Shown here: in pieces, positions 18,214-25,750 of the stretch | How positions within the stretch are numbered: position 1 is the stretch's first letter | Layout of the letters: each line of letters starts with the position of its first letter | DNA from: Nioella ostreopsis | Lineage (GTDB): Bacteria > Pseudomonadota > Alphaproteobacteria > Rhodobacterales > Rhodobacteraceae | Assembly: GCF_004000255.1 (NCBI RefSeq) | Contig: NZ_RCIQ01000017.1 | Location: 20,082 to 84,081, forward strand | DNA: 64,000 bases | Direction of reading: 5' to 3' | Position numbers and translations under genes: made by a program | The notes under the pieces: generated by a model | What the model saw: only the letters and a program-made list of their open reading frames with translations | Told to the model about the DNA's origin: nothing | Database searches by the model: none

Positions 18214-18305
18214 CGCCGGAGGCATCCCGCTCTCACCACCGATCCAACCGCCAGATATGGCCGATCTCTCCTGTCCCGTCCGATCTGATGCGCCTGCCTC
18301 TCCCC

Positions 18306-18378
18306 GGCGCGGGGAAGGGCCTTCGAAGGCCCTTGTGAAGAGGTTTCGAAACCTCTTACCCCCGCAAGCGGCGATGTC
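18306..18378. repeat. Twin-palindrome intergenic element, copy 1
   Basis: GGCGCGGGG (18306-18314) is followed by two perfect 20-bp palindromes: AAGGGCCTTCGAAGGCCCTT (18315-18334) and AAGAGGTTTCGAAACCTCTT (18338-18357), three bases apart. Both share the core TTCGAA. The copy at 53697 has the same layout with a TTGCAA core in both palindromes. Confidence 0.8.
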
Positions 18379-18419
18379 TTGCGACCAGTCCGGCTGATCT
18401 CGGAAATCAAGGTTTCGTC

Positions 18420-18448
18420 TGTACGGGGGGTGTACAGGGGGTGTACGC
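18420..18448. repeat. 29-bp GTGTAC repeat, copy 1
   Basis: A 29-bp stretch made of TGTAC units at 11-bp period (separated by G-runs) is identical to 45792-45820. It lies in the gap before the MATE stop codon. Confidence 0.85.
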
Positions 18449-18482
18449 CCGGTGCACGGGGGGCACCGGGGTGTTTTCACCC

Positions 18483-19874
18483 TTACCGCCGAAAATTGAA
18501 CAGCTGCGTCAGCCGGGCGTGACGCTGGAACGGGCGCGGCTCCGAGGGCGGCTCCTGGCGCGAGATGACCCGCATCGCCAGCCATCCCGACCACAGCCCG
18601 AAGATCACCCCGCCAACCGCCTGCCCGATCAGCACCCCCGCCGCGCCGAACCACGCGGCGAAGATCATCACGAAGGGAATCGTGCCCAGCGTGTGACGGC
18701 CCCAATTGGTCCAGGTGGAATAGTAGGGATGCCCCAGATTGTTGAATCCTGCGTTCGAGACGAAGATCATCCCGTTGAAAAACCACGCCAAAGCCAGCGG
18801 ACCACAGAACAGGTAGACGATCTCCTGCGAAAGCCCCTCCAGCGCGAAGAGCGCCCCGATCGGGCCGCGCAGGAGAAACAGCAGACCCGAGACGAGGATC
18901 ACGACCAGCGCCGTGAACAGCAGCCCGTCCAGATAAGCGCGCCGTACCCGGCCATGTTTCTGCGCCCCGAAATTCTGGCCGATGATGGGCCCCACCGCCC
19001 CCGACAGGGCAAAGATCGTCCCGAAGGCCACCGGCGTCAGCCGGCCCACAATGGCCATACCCGCAACCGCTTCCTCGCCAAACTCCGCCATTGCCCGCGT
19101 CACATAGGCTTGCCCAATTGGCGTCGCCAGCTGGGTCAGGATCGCGGGCAGGGCAAGGGCGAATATCGGGCTGAAATCATTCATGAATTCGTCGCGAGTC
19201 GGGCGGGAAAACCCGCCGTAGTGGCGCAGGATCGGATAGAGCGCCGCACCGGCAATCGACACCCGCGCCGCCACGCTGGCCAGCGCCGCGCCGGTCAGTT
19301 CAAGATCCAGACCGAAGATCAGGATCGGGTCCAGAACCGCATTCACCAGCCCGCCGATGATCGTCGCATACATCGCCCGCCGCGCCGCGCCATGGGCGCG
19401 CAGGATCGCACCGCCGACCATGCCGATCAGCAGCAACGGAAGGCTCGGGATGATGATCTGCAGATAGCCGACCGCCAGATCATGCGTCTCGCCGCTGGCC
19501 CCCATCAATGTCACGAGGAACCCCAGATTGAACCAAACAATCGCAGCGAAAACGGCACCAAAAGCAAACCCGTAGGCCAGCGCCGTGGTTGCCTTCATCC
19601 GCGCGCCGTTCTCATCCCCGCCGCCGAGCGCCCGTGCAACAAGCGCGCCCGCGGCAATCGACATGCCAATTCCGAAGGACGAGGTGAAGAACAGGATCGC
19701 GCCCGCATAGCCAACAGCCGCCGCCAGTTCGGCCTTGCCCAGCATCGAGATGAAGATCATGTCGACGAAATCGACGAGGAAGACCGCCATCAGCCCCAGG
19801 GATGCCGTCAGGGACATCACCGAGATGTGGCGAAAGAGGTTGCCCTCCAGAAAGACTGCGTTTGACTTTGCCAT
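18483..19874 (-). CDS. MATE family efflux transporter
   Basis: This 463-residue protein has about twelve hydrophobic segments in two homologous halves. MATE proteins export cationic drugs or other organic compounds using Na+ or H+ gradients. FVDMIFISMLGKAELAAAVGYAG near residues 35-60 is typical of the family. The ATG at 19874 (MAKSNAVFLEG) follows GGGAAGG; the longer frame is not supported. It is oriented like the ribosomal genes but separated from them by 461 bp. The substrate is unknown. Confidence 0.9.
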   Translation of the reverse strand: MAKSNAVFLEGNLFRHISVMSLTASLGLMAVFLVDFVDMIFISMLGKAELAAAVGYAGAILFFTSSFGIGMSIAAGALVARALGGGDENGARMKATTALAYGFAFGAVFAAIVWFNLGFLVTLMGASGETHDLAVGYLQIIIPSLPLLLIGMVGGAILRAHGAARRAMYATIIGGLVNAVLDPILIFGLDLELTGAALASVAARVSIAGAALYPILRHYGGFSRPTRDEFMNDFSPIFALALPAILTQLATPIGQAYVTRAMAEFGEEAVAGMAIVGRLTPVAFGTIFALSGAVGPIIGQNFGAQKHGRVRRAYLDGLLFTALVVILVSGLLFLLRGPIGALFALEGLSQEIVYLFCGPLALAWFFNGMIFVSNAGFNNLGHPYYSTWTNWGRHTLGTIPFVMIFAAWFGAAGVLIGQAVGGVIFGLWSGWLAMRVISRQEPPSEPRPFQRHARLTQLFNFRR

Positions 19875-19950
19875 CCGCCTTCCCTGCCACAGCCAACGCG
19901 CTGCGACCATTCCGTAATTCTGCACAGAGCGGACTCAGCTCCGCTCGATT

Positions 19951-19969
19951 GGGGGATTCACCCTAGGGC
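19951..19969 (+). promoter_or_regulatory. Shared upstream motif GGGGGATTCACCCTAGGGC, copy 1
   Basis: This 19-bp sequence lies 64 bp before the lectin start. A related sequence (16 of 19 identical) lies at 20490-20508, 60 bp before the next secreted-protein gene. The matching spacing suggests a common promoter element. Confidence 0.4.
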
Positions 19970-20033
19970 GCAAACGCGCCGCGCCGGGCAAAAGGGTGTC
20001 AGACAAACACAACAGCCAACCGGAGACAAACCA

Positions 20034-20399
20034 ATGACCATCCTTCGCAGCACCGCCATCGCCCTGACCCTCGCAGCAACCTCTGCCGCCCTGCCCGCCT
20101 TTGCCGAAAACATCGAGGCCGGCCCGATCTGGAACCAGGGCCACGCCAATCAGGTCTGCCCTGCCGTTGCCCAGGCCCATGGCGGCGAATGGACCGGCCA
20201 TTGGTGGACGACCGTCCCGAATGAAATGTCGGTCTGTCAGATCCAGATGCCTGCCCGCACCGTCGAAGCAGGCCCGATCTGGAACCAGCAGCATGCCGAA
20301 CAGGTTTGCCCCGCCATCGCCCATTCCCACGGCGCCGAGTGGACCGGCCAGTGGTGGACCACCGTCTGGAACGAAATGTCCGTCTGCCAGATCCGCTGA
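20034..20399 (+). CDS. Secreted two-repeat lectin-like protein (MVL / mannan-binding family)
   Basis: This 121-residue protein has a Sec signal peptide (residues 1-24, ending PAFA). Two tandem repeats of exactly 50-residue period follow: EAGPIWNQGHANQVCP...WTGHWW...MSVCQI (28-70) and EAGPIWNQQHAEQVCP...WTGQWW...MSVCQI (78-120). The repeat pattern (AGP-W-N..A...P..A..H...TG.W.T.V...MSV) matches cyanobacterial MVL, which has two such repeats and binds oligomannose. Each repeat also has two cysteines that MVL lacks, suggesting one disulfide per repeat. GGAGA precedes the start and a terminator follows. Confidence 0.75.
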   Translation: MTILRSTAIALTLAATSAALPAFAENIEAGPIWNQGHANQVCPAVAQAHGGEWTGHWWTTVPNEMSVCQIQMPARTVEAGPIWNQQHAEQVCPAIAHSHGAEWTGQWWTTVWNEMSVCQIR

Positions 20400-20438
20400 C
20401 CCCTCCAATTTTACCCAAACCATTTTCCATGACGCGCG

Positions 20439-20472
20439 CGCCCCGGTTACCCTGCCGGGGCGTTATTTTTTT
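20439..20472 (+). terminator. Terminator of the lectin gene
   Basis: An 8-bp stem CGCCCCGG (20439-20446) / CCGGGGCG (20455-20462) with an 8-base loop is followed by TTATTTTTTTT. It lies 40 bp past the lectin stop, so the next gene needs its own promoter. Confidence 0.88.
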
Positions 20473-20489
20473 CGGTCTTGGCGACGGAT

Positions 20490-20508
20490 GGGGGATCGAC
20501 CCCAGGGC
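20490..20508 (+). promoter_or_regulatory. Shared upstream motif GGGGGATCGACCCCAGGGC, copy 2
   Basis: It matches the lectin upstream motif at 16 of 19 bases and lies at nearly the same distance (60 bp) from the next start codon. It sits between the lectin terminator and the second secreted-protein gene, where a promoter is required. Confidence 0.4.
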
Positions 20509-20568
20509 TATACGGCAGCCATGCGGGCAGGATGATCTCAACAAAACACATGATCCAGGAGAAACCCG

Positions 20569-20949
20569 ATGTTCCGCACCACCCTGACCACCGCCCTTAT
20601 CGCCCTGACCCTTTCCGCCACCGCAGCCTCCGCCGAAATCCGCCGGGTCAATATCGAGGCCCTGAACGAGGTCGAGGCTCTGCTGACCTGCAATTGGCTG
20701 GCTGAACAGGAGGGCGCTACCGGGCGCGGCAGCGTCCGCAACGTGGATTATTTCCTCTACGAATGCCGGTTCGATGCGCCCGCGATGCGCAATATCACGG
20801 TCGAAGTCATGCCGCTGCTGCACGTGGCTCAGGCCCGCCCCGTCTGCAGGGATGCCGCCCGCGACCGGAATGGCACCTGGACCGGCGACTGGGACGGCAA
20901 CGGAGCGTTTGCCCCCGGCACCTGCACCATTCGCGTGCCCGCAGGCTAA
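20569..20949 (+). CDS. Secreted protein with a degenerate lectin-like C-terminal repeat
   Basis: This 126-residue protein has a Sec signal peptide ending ASA at residue 22. Residues 92-123 (VCRDAARD...GTWTGDW...GTCTIRV) keep the VC...WTG.W...C.I pattern of the neighbouring MVL-type repeats, but GPIWN is lost. The first half also has two cysteines (near 41 and 66) but no clear repeat signature. It is probably an old duplicate of the lectin that has diverged; function unknown. GGAGAAAC precedes the ATG. It ends 1 bp before the gltX stop on the other strand. Confidence 0.65.
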   Translation: MFRTTLTTALIALTLSATAASAEIRRVNIEALNEVEALLTCNWLAEQEGATGRGSVRNVDYFLYECRFDAPAMRNITVEVMPLLHVAQARPVCRDAARDRNGTWTGDWDGNGAFAPGTCTIRVPAG

Positions 20950-20950
20950 G

Positions 20951-22273
20951 TCAGAGCGCGGGCTTTTTCTGCAAAAGCTGCATCACGTCGGCCATTTCCG
21001 GCCCCCGTTCCAGCCCCGTCACCGCCTTGCGCAGCGGCATGAAGAGGCCCTTGCCCTTGCGGCCCGTGGCCTCTTTCACCGCGTCGGTCCAGCTTTTCCA
21101 GGTGTCGGCGGAATAGGGCGGTTCCGGCAGCATGTCGAAGGCCTGCGCCACGAACTCCCGGTCCTCATCGGCGACCAGAGGCGTCGCCCCATCACGGAAC
21201 AGGTGCCACCAGCCTGCAATGTCCTTGCGGGTGGTGATGTTGGCGCGGGCGACGTTCCAGAAGGTCTCGGCCAGATCATCCGGCACACCGATTTCTGCAA
21301 CCTGTTCCGAAACAGAAGACAGCGGCCGCGTATGCAGGAAACGGGCGGTCAGCGGATAAAGGTCATCCACGTCGAACTTGGTAGGCGCGGATCCGAAATG
21401 ATTGAGGTCGAACCCGTCCGCCAGTTGATCCAGCGTCTCGCACAACTCAATCGGCTGCGAGGAGCCGAGCCGTGCCATGTGGGACAAAAGCGCCATGGCC
21501 TCCACCCCGTTGTCGCGCAGATCCTTCAGCGCCAGCGTGCCAAGCCGCTTGGACAGCGCCTCGCCCTGCGGGCCGGTCAGCAGCGAATGATGCGCGAAGG
21601 ACGGCGCGGAGAACCCGAGCGCTTCCATGATCTGGATCTGCGTCGCGGTGTTGGTCACGTGGTCGGACCCGCGCACCACATGGGTCACGCCCATGTCCGT
21701 GTCATCCACCACCGACGCGATGGTATAGAGCACCTGCCCGTCCTGACGGATCAGCACCGGGTCAGAGACGGAGGCCGCATCAATCGACAGATCGCCCAGA
21801 ATGCCATCGGTCCATTCAATCCGTTCCTGATTGAGCTTGAAGCGCCAGACGCCTTGCCCACGCTCGGCCCGCATCTTGGCCTGTTCGTCGTCGGACAGGT
21901 TCAGCGCAGCGCGGTCATAGACCGGAGGCAGGCCCATGTTGAGCTGCTTCTTGCGCTTGAGGTCAAGTTCCGTGGGCGTTTCCCACGCCTCATAGAATCG
22001 ACCCTTTTCGCGCAGTTCATCTGCGGCGGTGGCGTAGCGGTCCAGCCGCTCGGACTGTTTTTCGATCCGGTCCCAGGTCAGCCCCAGCCATTCCAGATCG
22101 CGCTGGATCTGGTCGGCATATTCCTGCTTGGACCGCTCCGGGTCGGTGTCATCGAGGCGGAGGATGAACTGCCCCCCGGCCTTCTTGGCAATCAGGAAGT
22201 TGAACAGCGCGGTGCGCAGGTTCCCGACATGCAGGTATCCGGTGGGGGACGGGGCGAAACGGGTGACGGTCAT
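20951..22273 (-). CDS. gltX: Glutamate--tRNA ligase
   Basis: This is a 440-residue class I synthetase that charges tRNA-Glu. The HIGH-type motif is HVGN (residues 15-18) after RFAPSPTGYL, and the KMSKS-type motif is ALSKRLG near residue 238. Alphaproteobacteria often carry two gltX copies, one of which may also charge tRNA-Gln for transamidation; which role this copy has cannot be told from sequence alone. It converges on the secreted-protein gene with no terminator between them. Confidence 0.93.
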   Translation of the reverse strand: MTVTRFAPSPTGYLHVGNLRTALFNFLIAKKAGGQFILRLDDTDPERSKQEYADQIQRDLEWLGLTWDRIEKQSERLDRYATAADELREKGRFYEAWETPTELDLKRKKQLNMGLPPVYDRAALNLSDDEQAKMRAERGQGVWRFKLNQERIEWTDGILGDLSIDAASVSDPVLIRQDGQVLYTIASVVDDTDMGVTHVVRGSDHVTNTATQIQIMEALGFSAPSFAHHSLLTGPQGEALSKRLGTLALKDLRDNGVEAMALLSHMARLGSSQPIELCETLDQLADGFDLNHFGSAPTKFDVDDLYPLTARFLHTRPLSSVSEQVAEIGVPDDLAETFWNVARANITTRKDIAGWWHLFRDGATPLVADEDREFVAQAFDMLPEPPYSADTWKSWTDAVKEATGRKGKGLFMPLRKAVTGLERGPEMADVMQLLQKKPAL

Positions 22274-22343
22274 GGATCTCGGACTCCTTCGGATCGGGCT
22301 GATCCTGTTTCACAGACGGGCCCGTTTGTCCATAAGCCGTGGC

Positions 22344-23606
22344 TCAGCGGTCTGGCGGGGTCCAGCTTGCAGGGGGCGCATCCCGACGACGCAGGCGCAT
22401 CGCCAGCCCAAGGGCCACGCCCACGCCGATCGCGATGGTCAGGTCCGTCAGAACGGTCAGTACCAGCGTCAGGGACAGCAGCAGCACATCCTGCCGGGGT
22501 TGGGCCAGATAGCCCTTCCAATGCTGCGGTTCGCTCATGTTCCAGGCGGTCAGCAGCAACAGCCCGGCCAATGCGGGCATGGCGAGGTAGCCTGCAAGCG
22601 GGGCGGCCACCAGCATCACCAGAAGGATCGTCAGCGCATGGACAAGCCCCGCCACCGGCGTCTTGCCACCGGCCCGGACATTCGTCGCGGTGCGCGCGAT
22701 GGCCCCCGTGGCTGGCAGACCGCCGAAGAGCGCCGAACCGATATTGGCCGCCCCCTGCGCCAGCACTTCGGCATTCGATCTGTGACGCCCGCCGATCATC
22801 CGGTCGGCCACCATCGCCGACAGCAGCGACTCGACCCCGGCAAGAAAGGCAATGACCATGGCAGAGGGCAGAAGCTCCACGATCCGGGCATAGCTGATGT
22901 CGGGAAGCTGCGGCACGGGCAGGGTCGCGGGCAAGTCGCCGAAGCGAGACCGGATCGTATCGACCGGAAGATCGAACACCGCCACGGCCGCCGAACTGGC
23001 CGCAACGGCCAGGATCAGCCCAGGAAAGCGTGGAAACCCGCGACGCATAGCCACGATCATCACCATGGTGGCCAGCGTGACGGCCACGGCAGCGGGGCTG
23101 AAACTGTCCCTTGCACCCCACAGCGCCGCGATCTTCTCGACGAAATCGGCAGGCAGATGATCGGGTGTCAGGCCAAGCGCATCTTTCAGCTGACTGGCCC
23201 CAATGATGACCGCGATGCCGATGGTGAACCCGTTGATCACCGGTTCTGGAACGTAGGAAATCAGGCTGCCCGCCCGCAACACCCCGGCCACGACCAGCAT
23301 GATCCCCGCCATTAGCGTCGCCAGCACCAGCCCGTCATAGCCATGCGTTGCGATCGCTCCGTAGACCACCACGATGAACGCCCCGGTTGGCCCGCCGATC
23401 TGCACCCGGCTGCCCCCAAGCAATGAAATCAGGAAGCCGCCGACAATCGCCGTGATCAAACCGGTCGCGGGATCGGCCCCCGAGGCAATGGCGATGGCAA
23501 GGCTGAGGGGAATGGCCACCATGGCCACGGTCAATCCTGCCAGCAGGTCGCTCAGCAGCAGGGCGGCCGTGTAGGATCGAAGTGTCGTCAGCAGCTTGGG
23601 TGTCAT
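22344..23606 (-). CDS. SulP/SLC26 family inorganic anion transporter lacking a STAS domain
   Basis: This 420-residue membrane protein has the SulP core: LAGLTVAMVAIPLSLAIAIASG, LLGGSRVQIGGPTGAFIVVV, FTIGIAVIIGASQL and AGVESLLSAMVADRM. SulP proteins carry sulfate, bicarbonate or other anions with H+ or Na+. Most have a cytoplasmic C-terminal STAS domain and exceed 500 residues; this one stops about 20 residues after the last membrane segment (RLRRRDAPPASWTPPDR). The short form occurs in nature, so it need not be broken. The substrate is unknown. Confidence 0.88.
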   Translation of the reverse strand: MTPKLLTTLRSYTAALLLSDLLAGLTVAMVAIPLSLAIAIASGADPATGLITAIVGGFLISLLGGSRVQIGGPTGAFIVVVYGAIATHGYDGLVLATLMAGIMLVVAGVLRAGSLISYVPEPVINGFTIGIAVIIGASQLKDALGLTPDHLPADFVEKIAALWGARDSFSPAAVAVTLATMVMIVAMRRGFPRFPGLILAVAASSAAVAVFDLPVDTIRSRFGDLPATLPVPQLPDISYARIVELLPSAMVIAFLAGVESLLSAMVADRMIGGRHRSNAEVLAQGAANIGSALFGGLPATGAIARTATNVRAGGKTPVAGLVHALTILLVMLVAAPLAGYLAMPALAGLLLLTAWNMSEPQHWKGYLAQPRQDVLLLSLTLVLTVLTDLTIAIGVGVALGLAMRLRRRDAPPASWTPPDR

Positions 23607-23747
23607 GGCACAAGTATTCCGCTACCGGGCGCACCAGCAAGCGGATTCCACCACACACGGTGTCGCGGATCAAATTTGCGTTATACCCTCCCGCCGCCTT
23701 GGATCCGGGCTATCCTTCAACCGAAATCACACCTGAGGGAGCCTACG

Positions 23748-24665
23748 ATGACTGCCATGAAACGCCGGTCCATACTTAAACTGTCCCTTGCAGCCCCGTT
23801 CCTGTCGCTCGGTGCGACTGCGCTGCGCGCAGAGGCGCCCGCAATGGGGGCGTCCTTCGCACGTCACCGGCGCTTCACGCTCGGGCAGTTCGAAGTCACC
23901 ACCCTGCTGGCCGGAACCACCCCGCGTGAGAACCCGCAAGGGATATTTGGCACGAATGTATCGCCCGAGGAATTCTCTGAGGTCAGCGCCGCGAATTTCC
24001 TGTCGACGGAGGTCTCGCAGTTCTTCTTCACGCCCGTCGTCGTCAATACCGGCGCGCAGCTGGTGCTGTTCGACACCGGGTTGAACCCGGCGGGCATCAC
24101 CGATGCCTTGGCGGGGGCGGGCTACAGCCCCGATCAGGTGGATATCGTCGTGATCACGCATATGCATGGCGACCATATCGGCGGGCTGTCCGATGGCGCG
24201 ACCCCGACCTTTCCCAATGCCCGCTATGTAACGGGACAGGCCGAATTCGACCATTGGGACATGGCAGGCAATGAAGGCTTTGAAGGCAAGGTACGCCCGC
24301 TGGCCGAGAACATGACCTTTCTCGACCCGGATCAGGACGTGGTTTCAGGCATCACATCCGTTGCCGCCTATGGCCATACACCCGGCCATATGGGCTATCA
24401 CATCGAAAGCGATGGCGCGCGGCTGATGCTGTTTGCCGATCTCGCCAATCACCCCGTCTGGTCTCTGGCCCGCCCTGACTGGGAGGTGCGCTTCGACATG
24501 GACAAGGCGATGGCCGCCGAAAGCCGCCGCCGCGTGCTTGGCATGATCGCCGCCGATCGGATCCCGGCCGTGGGCTACCACATGCCCTTCCCGGCGCTTG
24601 GCTTCGTCGAGGCCAATGGCGACGGGTTCCGGTGGGTGCCGGAACAGGGGCAGTTCATGGGTTAA
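23748..24665 (+). CDS. Secreted MBL-fold metallo-hydrolase
   Basis: This 305-residue protein has an N-terminal MKRRSILKLSLAAPFLSLGATALRA segment (shown by position 4-28), which is Sec-like or a weak Tat signal (only RR). The metal-binding motif HMHGDH and the later GHTPGH histidine give a binuclear zinc site. The closest groups include lactonases and N-acyl-homoserine lactone degraders, but the substrate is uncertain. The ATG at 23748 follows GAGGGAG. The stop overlaps the convergent gene by 3 bp (TTAA). Confidence 0.82.
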   Translation: MTAMKRRSILKLSLAAPFLSLGATALRAEAPAMGASFARHRRFTLGQFEVTTLLAGTTPRENPQGIFGTNVSPEEFSEVSAANFLSTEVSQFFFTPVVVNTGAQLVLFDTGLNPAGITDALAGAGYSPDQVDIVVITHMHGDHIGGLSDGATPTFPNARYVTGQAEFDHWDMAGNEGFEGKVRPLAENMTFLDPDQDVVSGITSVAAYGHTPGHMGYHIESDGARLMLFADLANHPVWSLARPDWEVRFDMDKAMAAESRRRVLGMIAADRIPAVGYHMPFPALGFVEANGDGFRWVPEQGQFMG

Positions 24666-25207
24666 TCGGTGATCGGGCCGTCGCCCACCCTCGGGTGCAC
24701 GCGCGGCCCGTCCGCCACGCCCATCACCAGCACGATTTCATCGGGGCGCGGCGCGTCGGCGACGCCCACGCTCATCGTGTCGAAATGGGCGAAGGACCAG
24801 GCTTCGTCCTTGTGGCCGAGCGGCAGGTCGATCTGCGCGCCGAGCGGGGCCACCTTGGCATTCGACGGGATCAGCGCCTTTCCGCCGCCAACAGCCGCGC
24901 GCATGGGCTTGCCAAGCTTGGGGTGGATCATCGCCGCCCCGTGCTCCATCTCTCCGGCCACGCCGATGATCGCGGCCTTGCCATAGCTGACCGGGGCCGC
25001 GCCAAGCTGTGCGACCGCCTCGGCCATCAACTCTGCTCCGAGCGCACCACCCAGATCGAAGAGTTGCGACAGGTCGGTCCCGTGCTGGCCCGCGAAGGGG
25101 TTCTTGACCACCGCCAGCACCGCAACCCGAGTGATCGGCTCGCAAGGCTCGCCCGACCCGTCCGCGCGGATGACCTCTCGGATGAAGACGGTTTTTCGGC
25201 TGTTCAT
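24662..25207 (-). CDS. Amino acid synthesis family protein (AA_synth, PF06684-like)
   Basis: This is a 181-residue protein of a family found near amino-acid and amidohydrolase genes, with no firm biochemical role. Family-type stretches are VIREVIRADGSGE-like IREVIRADG, NPFAGQHGTDL, YGKAAIIGVAGEMEHGAAMIHPKLG and VGVADAPRPDEIVL. AGGAG precedes the ATG at 25207. It is convergent with the MBL gene and divergent from the metallopeptidase gene. Confidence 0.78.
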   Translation of the reverse strand: MNSRKTVFIREVIRADGSGEPCEPITRVAVLAVVKNPFAGQHGTDLSQLFDLGGALGAELMAEAVAQLGAAPVSYGKAAIIGVAGEMEHGAAMIHPKLGKPMRAAVGGGKALIPSNAKVAPLGAQIDLPLGHKDEAWSFAHFDTMSVGVADAPRPDEIVLVMGVADGPRVHPRVGDGPITD

Positions 25208-25305
25208 CTGCGCTCCTCTGCTGCTGCCCGCCAGTCTAGACAGAATTTCGGCAAACCGTCACCAATCCCCTTCCCATTCCTCCCGCAACGGCACATCTAG
25301 ACTCC

Positions 25306-25713
25306 ATGACCGACTGGAGCCCCCTGACCCCGCCCGACCTTGCCGCCTTCGAGCAGATGGCGGAACAGGCTCTGTTGGCCCTGCCAGAGCCCTACCGGCG
25401 CGCGGCCATGCAGGTGGCGCTGAGGGTCGAGGATTTCGCCAGCGACGAGATGCTGGACGCGTTGGAGATCGAGAACCCGTATGAGCTGACCGGGCTCTAT
25501 GAAGGCATCCCGCTGACCGAGAAATCGGTGATGGATCAACCGATGAGGCCCGACGTGATCTGGCTTTTTCGCCGCGCGATCCTGGAGGAATGGGCGGATC
25601 GGGGCGATATCCCGCTTGGCCACCTGATTGGCCATGTGCTGGTGCATGAGCTGGCCCATCACTTCGGCTGGTCCGACGCGGATATCGCCGAAATTGACCC
25701 CTGGTGGGAGTAA
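25306..25713 (+). CDS. Metallopeptidase family protein (zincin-like, PF06262)
   Basis: This 135-residue cytoplasmic protein contains HVLVHELAHHFGWSD, in which HELAHH is an HExxH zinc-binding motif, with a C-terminal acidic residue (AEIDPWW) as the likely third ligand region. The whole protein fits the minimal zincin family common in actinobacteria and alphaproteobacteria. Substrates are not known. No strong ribosome-binding site is visible, so a short or leaderless transcript is possible. Confidence 0.82.
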   Translation: MTDWSPLTPPDLAAFEQMAEQALLALPEPYRRAAMQVALRVEDFASDEMLDALEIENPYELTGLYEGIPLTEKSVMDQPMRPDVIWLFRRAILEEWADRGDIPLGHLIGHVLVHELAHHFGWSDADIAEIDPWWE

Positions 25714-25750
25714 CACTTGACCCGCGCGGCACGGCGCGCAAGCTGGCCTC

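Larger units (their letters stand above)
18022..18482. other. 461-bp gene-free region rich in small repeats
   Basis: No supported gene lies between rplO and the MATE gene. The region holds three repeat signatures that recur elsewhere in the window: the GAGGTA...AAGATGAAAG tail (18190-18213), a pair of 20-bp palindromes (18315-18357) and the GTGTAC repeat (18420-18448). It must also hold the rplO promoter, which I could not place with confidence. Confidence 0.7.

Noticed and set aside
18018..18410. 130-residue minus-strand frame upstream of rplO
   Set aside because: It crosses the palindromes and repeat tail, has no family resemblance and no ribosome-binding site.
18420..18480. CRISPR-like array from the GTGTAC units
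   Set aside because: Units are 11 bp apart with no spacers of 30-40 bp and no cas genes. It is a short tandem repeat.
18441..19865. 474-residue plus-strand open frame
   Set aside because: It is antisense to the MATE transporter and its composition (Arg, His, Gln) is that of a shadow frame.
23748..24665. MBL-fold protein as a dedicated quorum-quenching lactonase paired with luxI
   Set aside because: The HxHxDH motif alone does not define AHL lactonase activity, and the gene is 12 kb away with a signal peptide. It was left as a general MBL hydrolase.
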